Positions 55,091 to 64,000 of a stretch of DNA of 64,000 nucleotides are shown in pieces. Each line of letters begins with the position of its first letter. Within the stretch, counting starts at the first letter, position 1. Source of the stretch: Simmondsia chinensis (Eukaryota > Streptophyta > Magnoliopsida > Caryophyllales > Simmondsiaceae); assembly GCA_018398585.1 (NCBI GenBank), contig JAGTTD010000022.1, forward strand, positions 4,738,501 to 4,802,500, in the 5' to 3' direction. The notes beneath the pieces are model-generated. The model was not told the origin of the DNA, searched no databases, and worked only from the letters and a program-made list of their open reading frames with translations. The position numbers were made by a program, and so were the translations under genes.

Positions 55091-55325
55091 TATTAAATGG
55101 GAGCATTTGACTATGGTGAGATACGAGAGCTTAAATCTCAGCCATTGAATTCAAAATGAAGGGCTGAGGTTGCACATATAAAGAGGAGGAGGAGAGAGAG
55201 AGAGTTTTTAGGACATTTTTATATGTGCAATCTCAGCCCTTCTTTTTAAATTTAATGGTTGAAATTTAAGCTCTCATATATCACCATAGTCAAATACTTT
55301 TATTTAATATTCACCCTATATATAT
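55040..55325. mobile_element. palindromic MITE inserted in a (TA)n tract (Micron-like)
   Basis: Arms of about 105 bp (55086-55190 and 55205-55315) are inverted: gaatattaaatgggagcatt, tgactatggtgagatacgag, ggctgaggttgcacatataa against ttatatgtgcaatctcagcc, catatatcaccatagtcaaa, tatttaatattcaccc. Both sides are (TA)n runs. The loop is a GA-rich stretch (gaggaggagagagagag). Elements of this layout, inserted in TA microsatellites, are known from rice as Micron. Confidence 0.7.
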
Positions 55326-56075
55326 ATATGTGCGTGTGTGACTATTCCTTGTGGAATGAACATCTCCTAAATCTCGGATTAATTATATAAGAAGATTTAT
55401 AATGCTACTTCTTGTCGTGAAGTATGTGACCGTCCAACAATGATAACTACTGGCAGTAACATATGAATTTCAATTACGAGTAATGTAATTATTTTATGGT
55501 AAAATATTCATGGTGTAATGCAGTACAATAATTATGGTAATTCTTCTGACCGTATTAATTACGTTGTCTAAAAATAAATAAAACCAAAAGAAAATTCATG
55601 TTTTGGATAATTGTTGAAACTAGAAGTTAAGGAAATGCCAAAAAGAAAAATCCTATTGGATAGTTGTTGAAACCAAGCGTCGAAATGATGCCAAAACTAA
55701 TAATAATAATTAATAAACAAATTGTGGATATATAGTTGATATGAATTGGTAAAAATGAAGAACCATGTTTTTAATTCTCATTGAATTATTGTGGTTGAAA
55801 TACATGATTGTTGAATGTAATTAAAGTATAATCCATGTAATATGTATACATTGTAAACCAATTCCCCTATGAATTTGTAAATTGAAGAATTACTAAATAG
55901 AGACTTAATGCATGTATGTTCATACTTATGAAAAAGAATTTGAGTATAAGTATGTATATGTGTTAACGGAGTTACAGGGTTAATGGATGTAGAATTATTG
56001 TAATTAATACATGCATGTTCATAAATATGAAATACAATTTAGGTATACGCATGGATATTAATGCGGTTATGCGAG

Positions 56076-57562
56076 TGATTTACTTCATATTTACATATTT
56101 TATTTATAATTCCTGCAATATATTCGGCTTCTACATGTGTGTTTTGTTGTAATTTAGGTAAATTTTGGCTTAGAGTGCAGCGGAGCAAACAAAGGTTGAA
56201 AAGTGGCAGAATTAAGCGTAATCGAGGCATAACTGAAAACTACTTTGAGAAACCCGACCAATTGTGGAAAAGAAGGGCCAATCGGGTCTTAATTAGGTAA
56301 CTCAATTAGGTTTTGTAGAGTTTTGGGTGCTAAACGATTAGTTGACACGAAGTATCAATCGGTCAGTGGCCAGCAGTAGTACGGAGCTTATCGTGGGGCT
56401 AACGATCGATCAGAAAATGGGCCCGATCAATCGGCACTTCCAGCAGACAAATCGGCTGGCCGATCGATCGACTCACGACCTGTAGCGTGACCTAGTCACG
56501 CTGCAAGTATAAATAAAGAGGGGGAGACCCAATTGGATATCTTTTGCCACGTCTCCTCTCCTCCTCTCTTTCTCGAAGCCGCTATGAGATCCAAAGGGCT
56601 TTCAAACGCCGAAGCGCAGGTATTCGGAGTGCTGGGGGAATCAAAGCATGGATCAATGTTAACATCAGTCGGGGAAGTATTTAATTCCTGGTTTTTTCTT
56701 TTTAGATTTTAATGATGTGTAAAACTCCCATGGAGGAGTAGACTTTTAATTTAAAGATGAAGGACGAGTAGCCGTCTGTATCCCATATTTATATTATGCT
56801 TTTGACAATTGTTTTGTTATATTATTTATGCAATCCTATGAGGAATTTATGATTGTTGTTTGGTTTTCTTTGTGTGTGCTTGTAGCCATGTTAAGGTCTC
56901 CAAATTATTAGCATTCAACTATGAGCTTGTAGCCTAGACCATAAAATAACTGGTTTTCAAGCATGTTCAGGGTTGAGGTTGTACCCAACCCTGAATACAG
57001 TCTTTTATACAAATTAATATTTAATTAGGAATGACAAAGAAATTTGTTAGTGCTGATAAGATGGGTTATACCCTTGGACTAGTTCATTAACTTAAGCTGT
57101 AGCTTAAGTATTATTTTAAGTTTAATATTGAATTAGGAGCAAGAAAGGAATTAAGTAGTACTAATGAGATAACATATGCTACACGTAGGGTGATATGATA
57201 GGTCATGCCTTTAGACTAGTTCATTACTCTAAACCCTCGTTTAAATATTAACCCAGGCTTAGTGCTCGCAGCCTAAGCCTCCAAAATCATTGTCATAATA
57301 GAATATAATAATGGGATACGAGTAAAACTACCCTGAATTTATTCCCTAAACTAACCTCGATCGAATTGACACCCTTTTTTACTGTTTTAATTACTTTAGT
57401 TTAGTTAATCACTCGACTCAACCAACAAAAACTAATTTCAGTCTGTCATTAATTACTACTTCCAACTTAACTCTGATTCTCTATAGATACGACACCCGTA
57501 TACTCGACTTAGCTACGACGCTTGCGAGTATACGATTTTAAAACACTTATAAAACTCCATCA
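56076..57562 (+). mobile_element. solo LTR, probably Ty3/gypsy (Athila/Tat-type)
   Basis: A 1487-bp segment begins tgatttac, ends ctccatca and is flanked by the 5-bp duplication gcgag at 56071-56075 and 57563-57567. It contains a TATA box (gtataaataaag, TATAAATA at 56508-56515) followed by a pyrimidine-rich leader and a splice-like aagcgcaggtatt. No coding domains are present. This is what unequal recombination between two LTRs leaves. The lineage is inferred from LTR length only. Confidence 0.8.
56508..56515 (+). promoter_or_regulatory. TATA box of the solo LTR
   Basis: TATAAATA lies in ctgcaagtataaataaagag, about 430 bp into the LTR. It is followed by ctcctctcctcctctctttc, a typical LTR transcript leader. 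Confidence 0.6.
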
Positions 57563-57567
57563 GCGAG

Positions 57568-58390
57568 TAATGAATATATGCATGTTAATGCAATATTAAT
57601 TTTAATTTATGAACATGAATGTTTTTTGTTTGCTCAGTAAAAACAAAAGTTGTGTGAACTTCACTGAAATAAAAATTAGTGGATCATGAAGGCGAATATT
57701 ATTTGGTTATTTCATATTTTATGTGGATCCCCAATGTCACTAGTATTAAGACATTCTACTTAGTGCAATATACGTATGAGTATTGCATGGTAGATAATTC
57801 AATTATATGACTTTATGTTCATGTTTTATGATGTGAATGATCGAAGTGGCAAATCTCAAATCATCAATGTGACAAATATTAATGAAGATGAGAGCATGCG
57901 GTTTGTGTTGAAATTTGCTTGAAATTACAATTTATAATTAAGCAATATCATATGCGAATAACAATTGAATTTGCTTGAACGACATTGTTAATTGAACGCA
58001 TTTCAAATACAAAGGCCAAGGGATAGTAATGTGTGAACTATAGTTATTTCATATGCATGTGTTTTCTATGACCTAAATTATGAATAATTTACATGGAACA
58101 ATGATCTGATTGACAATTCTTGGAGTATTTTGATGAGGAATCGCAATATTGCGATTTGAGACTCTGAACAGGTCTGAATTGACCGTGACTTATAGTCGTT
58201 GTCGTTGTGGCTGGTGTTGATAATGGGTGTCAATTATGATAATTACTCATATGTTTTTATGCTAATTATAAATACCTGATGATTAATATTGAATCTTTCA
58301 TTGGTATTGATTAAATAATAATGCATTATAATAATGTAAATCAAAATATATAAAGATGAAAATGGCTGTTGTTCAATTCCTAGATTGAAA
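57568..58390. other. interior of the nested copia element, no domain readable
   Basis: AT-rich and highly mutated. It resumes after the solo LTR. No gag, protease or integrase motif can be read with confidence. Confidence 0.4.
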
Positions 58391-59520
58391 GTTCGAATTT
58401 CAGCGATAAATGACATGTCTATGTCAAATGATGAAAATCATGTTGTATGGGAAGAAATCATTGAAAAAGTTCTAGAACTTAAAAGAAGTTAAAGAGCAAG
58501 GAAACAAATCTTTGGGTCCAAATTTTTATAAATTTCTAGTGGAATGAACTAGAGATAACATGGATAATTAGGTTCTATATTATTGTGTTATGGAATATGA
58601 TCCTATGATGAGCATATGAAGTTTCGTGACGACCACTTTGGGAAACAGAAAATAAATGAAACAGATAAATGCGTATATAACAAGTTCAATAATGGTAAAT
58701 GAGTCACATATATTTGAAATTTGGTATGGATATTTAGTACCGAGTGAAAGTACTTCATTAATACCATTGGCGTATGAAAAGGCTTGATATAGCCTTTGTT
58801 GTTAGAAAGCTAAGTAGGTATACTAGCAATTCAAGTAAAATTCACTGATGTGTGGTACATAAGGTATTAAAATGACCATGTATTATGAAATTACTTTTAA
58901 TGGGTATTCTTCTACTGTAAAAGAATACTTGGATGAAGGTTGTATCTCCGATAAAGAGGACTACGCTTCTACAAGCGAGTGGATATTTCTACATGGTGGA
59001 GGTGTTATCTCTTGGGTTCAAGAAACAAACATATATTAGTTCTACCCTAATTGTAGAGTTTATTGATGTGGTTTCTACTTGTAAAGAAATATAATGCTTA
59101 AAGGATCTTTTGTTTAAGATTTCTTTGTGGCCTAAACCAATATCGCCTATTTTTATCTATTGTGATAGTAAGGCTATGCTTACAAATACATAAGAATGAA
59201 GTATATAATTGAAGGTTCGGACAAATCAATGTGACACATGTTATGTGAAACATGAAAGATTGAGTGATCACTATGGATTTTAAAAATGTAAGTCAGAATC
59301 TAGCGGATTCCTCATTGAAAAGCCTTGCTAGAGATTTGGTAATAAATACGAGTAAATGGATGAGGCAAAACAGTCAATTTATGTCACCCATGATGGACCT
59401 TCAACCTAATACGTGGTACAACGTCAGGTCTTACGTCAATGAGAGGGTTCCATCGTCCGTATTATTGCAAGTACTAAAAGTAAAATTCCATCCTAGGTAT
59501 AGTACTTGATAATCTGTGAC
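58391..59520 (+). pseudogene. copia pol remnants (RT start and RNase H end)
   Basis: At 58465-58530 an ELKRS...RARKQIFGS-like stretch corresponds to the arginine-rich copia linker before RT. At about 58990-59180, GGGVISWVQETN, a STLIVEFI-like stretch and PIFIYCDSKAMLTN correspond to RNase H. At 59264-59400, ITMDFKNVSQNLADSSLKSL matches the copia end ('...NLADPFTKGL'). Many stops are present. Confidence 0.7.
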
Positions 59521-59813
59521 AAAGGGAAAAGGAAGTTAAGCGTATGCTCTTAGTAGACCCAAGGAAATTATTGAATGTCATGTTGCAGGGACATAATTAA
59601 TGGGGTCTGAAGTTTGGCCACTTCAAAGAGTGATTTAATGACAAGGGTCTGACTCTGTAACACTCACGAAGAGTACATGACACAAGGCCATAAATGTAAC
59701 GGTCTTGAAGATGAGGTGCATGTAGGAAGTAAGGCTTAAGGAAAGTGGTTCAGTATCCACGAAATAGGCCTTAAGAAAAGCGTTCGGTCATTAACTGAAA
59801 ATTATTGCAAGTG

Positions 59814-59982
59814 TTCGGTCATTATTCCTCTCTACGCTCTTACTCTGACTTTGTTTTGAGTTCATTGTATCTTTGAGACTATTTTGGTATCGACTAAATA
59901 AACCTTAAGGAAAGTGGTTTGCTACATGTCTTGAAGCAGAATACTGTTGTTTTGATATCTGTTTTGTAAAATTTCCCTAGTA
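59814..59982 (+). repeat. right LTR remnant of the nested copia element
   Basis: cggtcattattcctctctac, tttgagactattttggtatc, cttaaggaaagtggtttgct and gtaaaatttccctagta match the left LTR. An extra partial copy (cttaaggaaagtggttcagt, gttcggtcatta) lies just upstream at about 59737-59795, showing local duplication. Confidence 0.7.
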
Positions 59983-60260
59983 ACCATTTCCAAAACTAAG
60001 GTGAATCAAGCTCGAAATGACCAATATCAACTCAAACCTGACTTATTCTAGCTTGAATTCGAAAAAGACCTAACTTGATTAACTGAAAATTCGAGACGAC
60101 TTGAACACAAATTGATGCAATGTGACTAAAACTAGAAGAAATCAAACTCAAAGAATTTACCAGGCCAAAATTCGACCTTAACTAATTCAAAACTCAAAAT
60201 GCTTCAATTCGATTGATTGAAACTTGAAATGAATCGAATCTTTGTAGAATTATAATACGA
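59983..60260. repeat. 'gactcgaa' interspersed repeat, right half
   Basis: ttccaaaactaaggtgaatc, aagctcgaaatgacc, gattaactgaaaattcgaga and gacgacttgaacacaaattg continue the copy begun at 53290, in the same order as 36123-36400 of the uninterrupted copy. Confidence 0.65.
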
Positions 60261-60344
60261 CCTCTGATTTCTTTAATTAATCAAAAAATAAACAATAACA
60301 ATTCACTCCACTCCACTCCACTTGGCCCCCCTTGTAAAGAAACC

Positions 60345-60674
60345 ATGAAGAACCAAACCACCCGAACTTTCTCTCTCTTCTACCTCCTTCTCGCTCTACT
60401 CCTCGTTCACACCGGGGACTTTCTGCAGCTCGCCGGCGCCGGCAAGGGCAGAGTCCACGTCTCCGATGACCTGGACGACGTTATCGACGATGAGGAGGAC
60501 GACGACTGGAAAAATTGGGGCAAGAAACCGCCGCCATCTCCAGATCTCGACATTTCACCCTCCGATTTGGATAAAATGGAGTATTCGCAAATGCAGGAGG
60601 AGTTGATGAAGCGGAACACCGGCGGGCCTGTTTTTGGATTCGTCAAGCTCCGATTAGGTGTTCAGAGAGCTCCG
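60345..60674 (+). CDS. first exon of a secretory-pathway protein, MESD-like candidate (partial gene)
   Basis: Met at 60345 opens 110 codons ending at a GT donor (CTCCG|GTAATT, 60674/60675). Residues 1-32 are a clear signal peptide (basic start, then LFYLLLALLLVHTG). Next comes an acidic stretch (residues 41-56, DDLDDVIDDEEDDDW), a Pro/Ser segment, and MEEL-type helix ending GPVFGFVKLRLGVQRAP. This layout resembles plant proteins annotated as MESD-like (LDLR chaperone family), which are small ER-lumenal proteins; the match is from memory of the family and moderate. GC and codon use are unlike the surrounding AT-rich repeats, supporting a real gene. I could not find the remaining exons before 64000, so they lie beyond the window or the copy is truncated. 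Confidence 0.7.
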
Positions 60675-61079
60675 GTAATTTGAGATTTTGTCTATCTAGG
60701 GTTTTGTTAGATGTTAAGGACTCCAAATGTGAGTGTCAATGATAGTATTTTGATTTAATTTAAATTTGGAGAAGAATATAGGAGAGGGAGATTAATTAGA
60801 GATATTTGAGAGGAGATGGATTGAGAGCAAATTGAGCAGACAAAGAGAGGAGAAGAGATTGAGAATTGGTAATGTCATTTTTTATTTTCTTAAATGATCA
60901 ATACTCGAGTATTTGTACTTGAACACAATAACAACTCAATCAAGAATAACACTTCAACAAAGACTAACAAATTTCCCTAACAACTCAACCAACGAGACTT
61001 AACAAGCATGTAACTACCCATAACTACAACCTTAACTACCATGCAAGCTACTAGTTGTATCAGTCTAGCTGAATCCTAC

Positions 61080-61215
61080 ATTAAAGTTGTGAGAGAGAAG
61101 AGATCAATATATATGCCTAGTTACTCCACCTATTGTCAATTGGTTTAGGATAGAGCTCCACTTGAGCTTATATGTGGATGTTATATATGTCAACTTTGTG
61201 GGTCGGGCCTAAAAG
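61080..61215 (-). repeat. interspersed repeat 'B' copy 4, reversed
   Basis: The reverse complement contains GTTGACATATATAACATCCAC, AGCTCAAGTGGAGCTC and TTGATCTCTTCTCTCTCACA, matching the family described at 14690. It is in the intron that follows the MESD-like exon. Confidence 0.5.
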
Positions 61216-61270
61216 GCCTTGTGAAATTTAACTTTTGATAATCGATTGATGTTCTATAGTTTATTTTAGC

Positions 61271-61827
61271 TAGGGATGGCAATGGGGCAGGTAAAACCCG
61301 TTACCTATGGGTATTTGCCCATTTTGGGGAAGGTTATGGGGACAAGTGAGGCGGGTGCTGGGTATGGGTCTGGTGCACGTGGCCATGCCCGCCATGGCTA
61401 GGGGTACGGGGTAATGCTGTACCCGCCTCGCCTCGTCTCATACCCACCCATATACCCACTCCAATTTGCATCTAATTAAATTCACATTAAAAAAATGTGT
61501 ACTTCAATTCAATTACTTAATTTATTTATCAATGTCATAGTAAAATATAATTGAATTTTAAAAATAGTATTAAATAATTAATGCGGGCGGATTTGGATAA
61601 TCATTTGATTCTATATTTGGGCAGGTATGGGGCGGGTATTAAAGACCTGTGGGATACCGCTAGTAATGAAGCGGATATGGGTATGGGTTTGTATCCGTGG
61701 GGACGGGTATGGGTATCTACTTCATGCTCATGGCGGGCAATAGGGTGGGTATGGATATGGATTTCGATGGTGGGTAGGGATATGGAGGAGGCACCCCGGT
61801 AACCGCCCCGCCCATTGCAATCCCTAA
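61271..61827. mobile_element. hAT-type MITE, GC-rich, 557 bp
   Basis: The ends tagggatggcaatggggc and (reversed) TAGGGATTGCAATGGGCG are inverted repeats. The flanks attttagc (61263-61270) and attttggc (61828-61835) form an 8-bp duplication with one mismatch, as for hAT elements. The interior has gggcgggtatgg-like repeats in both orientations. No transposase is present. The open frame at 61581-61802 is internal to it and not a gene. Confidence 0.85.
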
Positions 61828-62136
61828 TTTTGGCTTGGTGTTTAATTTTAGGGTTCTTTATACTTTGTGAAATGTGTCAATTTTGTTTTGTATTATTCTT
61901 CATGTTTCAATGTTGTTTAAATCGCATATTGTCCTCCAATGCATGGTGTTAGTTTTCCTGTAACTTATTGATGAGAATATACATTCTTGACAACATTGAA
62001 ACAATGATGATTGTAAAACGACTAAATTGAGATAAGTAGAAGTTTAAGGACTAATGCACTTAGTAAACTAGTAAAATATGTATAATTTTGAACTTCATGA
62101 AATAGATGCAATTTTTTGTTTCTGAAATTATGATGA

Positions 62137-63177
62137 CCGAGCACTTGGAATTCAAATTCGGCCATTCCACCACGACTAGTACAGAGGATGTCAAGATAGA
62201 AGCGGAGACCGTACCGAGTAAGGAGAGTTTCAGATACTTGGGTTCCATGATACAGCAGAATGGTGAGGTTGACGAGGATGTCAACAACAGGATTAACCTA
62301 GGCTGGCAGAAGTGGAGGATGGCCTCCGAGATGCTTTGTGATAGAAAGTTCCCGCTAAAGCTAAAGGGAAAATACTACAGGACGGTAGTGAGACCGGCTA
62401 TGTTGTATGGGGCAAAGTGTCGCCCAATGAAACAACATCAAACACATAGGATGAAGGTGGCAAAGATGAGGATGCTGCGTTGGATGTGTGGCCACACAAG
62501 GAAGGATAGGATTTGGAACGATGTAATCAGAGGTAAATTAGGTTTAGCCTCGATCGAGGATAAATTGAGAGAGCACTGCTTGAGATGGTTTAGACATGTT
62601 AGCAGGAGACCGACCACAGCTCCAGTCAGGAGGTGTGAACAGCTACATACTACGCTAGGCAGAAGAGGGAGGGGCAAGCCAAAGAGGAGTTGGCCGGAGA
62701 CGATTCGACACGACCTAACCCACCTAAACTTAAGGGAGGAGATGGCCTTAGATAGAGCACGATGGAGGGCTAGCACAAGGGTAGCGGATGTGGTAGCGTA
62801 GAGTAGTGCGGCGAGTGATTGGTAGTTTAAGATTTCTAGGCAGTCATAACCCCAGGTAGTGCACTTATCTGTTGTTTAGTTGCTTCTCGATTATTCGTCT
62901 ATTATTGGCCATGTACTATTTGCTTTACTATGTGCCTTGTAGTTGTTTTTTGTGGGGTATATTTTATACTGCTAGTTTAATGCGGTGTCCTAAGCTGATG
63001 CTTTGTGGCTTCCATGGTTTCCAGGGTACCATGTTCTCATAACGACTCGATCTTCAGGATGGGGGTCCCCGGAAACAGCCTTTCTTCCACCTGAAAGGGG
63101 GAAGGCTGCGTACATCCACCCCCCCCCCCGACCCTACTTCATGTGGGAGCCCTTGTGGCATTGGGACTGTTGTTGTT
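62137..63177 (+). mobile_element. RTE-clade LINE, 5'-truncated, with the shared SINE tail
   Basis: It is flanked by the exact 13-bp duplication gaaattatgatga at 62124-62136 and 63178-63190. It contains the RT C-terminal coding part (62139-62801), about 250 bp of UTR and the tail at about 63050-63177: ttcaggatgggggtccccgg, aaacagcctttcttccacct, gaaagggggaaggctgcgta, gtgggagcccttgtggcatt and a (gtt)n end. 5' truncation and target duplication are the hallmark of LINE insertion. Confidence 0.95.
62139..62801 (+). pseudogene. RTE reverse transcriptase C-terminus
   Basis: The frame is open for 220 codons to a TAG (62799-62801). It contains FRYLGSMIQQNGEVDEDVNN, YYRTVVRPAMLYGAK, MRMLRWMCGHTRKDRI, LREHCLRWFRHV and ETIRHDLTHLNLREEMALDR. 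These are the conserved C-terminal phrases of plant RTE LINE proteins. The endonuclease and the RT catalytic motifs are missing because of 5' truncation. The Met at 62106 lies in flanking DNA and is not a real start. Confidence 0.9.
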
Positions 63178-63190
63178 GAAATTATGATGA

Positions 63191-64000
63191 ACTATACATT
63201 TTAAAAATTTTGCTCTCATCATGGAATTATATCGATTGATTAAATCACAGTTCAAGATGGAAACTGTTTTTGTGTAGAGTTCTTTTGTAAGTAGAGCTGA
63301 GCTTAGGCTCTAGAGAAACCAACGGGACATAGATTCGGGCATGCTTTTGGATGTGGAATATGAGGTGCTGAGGAATGCTCTCTTTCAGTCTCGGCTTTGG
63401 CTTAAAATTTATGCGGAAAGGGAACAGGAATGAGGTGTCTTTAGTGATGCTTAGCATTATCCTTTACTTGACACTTGTATATGGTACCTGGCAATAGTAA
63501 GCGAGTAAGAAGTTGGTCATTCGGGACCCTTTTTGGAGATTTGTCTATTCGAAGCTCAAAGTACGATCTTGATACTCTGACCTAGGTGATCGTGTGAGGT
63601 GAGGGGCTGCATAGGAGAGTATATTACCTTAAGTGAGCATCATCGGTTAATTTAAATAAGTGCCATGAGGGCGGATAGACCATGAGGAGAAAGTTTGCAA
63701 GTAACTTACGAGAGCAGAGGTATACGGATAACTTACCAGAGGGGAGTTAGGCAGTTAACCATGGGTCCGCCCGTTCTTATTGGCTTAGTCTATTTTTACT
63801 CAGATATCTGTACAATATCAGCCTACAAATATTTTTATCAACAGGAACACATGGGATATCGTTTCCTGTACATAACGGTTGGTCAGAGTATACTCAAATT
63901 AGGGAGAAAGAAAATTGAAAATTTTGGGACTTCTCATTTGGTGTCCGTTCATGTACACGAAATGGTGAAATTCTCTTTGATGCTTTCTGTATTTGATAGA
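63191..64000. other. sequence after the LINE, nothing recognised
   Basis: It could be intron of the MESD-like gene. The short minus-strand frame at 63245-63457 and the more GC-rich plus sequence at 63480-63800 match nothing I recognise, and no splice-supported exon was found. Confidence 0.3.

Larger units (their letters stand above)
53734..59982 (+). mobile_element. degenerate Ty1/copia element carrying nested insertions
   Basis: The left LTR, 53734-54076, begins TGTTAG and ends CTAACA. The stretch 53928-54076 is repeated at about 59814-59982. Copia RT/RNase H remnants lie just upstream of the right LTR, in plus orientation. Between them sit a 5S SINE (54390-54632), a Micron-like MITE (about 55040-55325) and a solo LTR (56076-57562). 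The insertion splits an older repeat. Confidence 0.75.

Noticed and set aside
60407..60646. Minus-strand frame opposite the MESD-like exon
   Set aside because: It is the shadow of a well-supported signal-peptide exon with a splice donor.

Overview
The window is plant nuclear DNA, almost certainly from a eudicot. It carries Tat-type Ty3/gypsy, Ty1/copia, CACTA, hAT and RTE elements. It also has a spliced mitochondrial beta-cyanoalanine synthase gene and an intron-bearing tRNA-Tyr gene. The species cannot be fixed from the sequence. About 80% of what can be assigned is transposon-derived. GC content is clearly higher in the first 11.5 kb (one retrotransposon) than in the AT-rich remainder.

Layout. 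1-11592: 3' portion of a degenerate Tat-lineage gypsy element: gag end, protease, RT, RNase H and integrase, then three tandem-repeat arrays, an antisense spliced-looking ORF (aORF) and the 3' LTR. 11.6-21.2 kb: AT-rich DNA with MITEs, RTE LINE tails, an intact tRNA-Tyr(GTA) gene and three 5S-rRNA-headed SINEs. 21564-29640 (minus): a complete ten-exon CYSC1-type gene. Its exons join in frame to a 371-residue protein, and its introns are filled with SINE, TRIM-like and MITE sequence. 29.8-42.7 kb: a tRNA-derived SINE next to the CYSC1 promoter, another 5S SINE, a 1-kb near-palindrome, a MITE nested in a copia LTR remnant, a second RTE LINE end and several MITEs. 42698-47836 (minus): a full-length but broken Ty1/copia element with LTRs, target duplication, primer site and polypurine tract. 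49.4-53.3 kb: copia LTR fragment and a decayed CACTA (TNP2) transposase. 53.3-60.3 kb: a nest in which a copia element is inserted into an older repeat and itself holds a 5S SINE, a Micron-like MITE and a gypsy-type solo LTR. 60345 onward: first exon of a secretory-pathway gene resembling MESD-like proteins, whose following sequence holds a hAT MITE and an RTE LINE.

The most notable system is a family of SINEs whose head is a 5S rRNA gene, including its internal pol III promoter, fused to a tail of about 130 nt. The same tail forms the 3' end of RTE-clade LINEs in this window, one of which (62137-63177) has a clean 13-bp target duplication. Six 5S-headed copies are present, several with long target duplications. 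There are at least two different 5S/tail junctions, and a hairpin in the tail changes sequence while keeping its pairing. This points to a 5S-derived SINE mobilised in trans by an RTE LINE.
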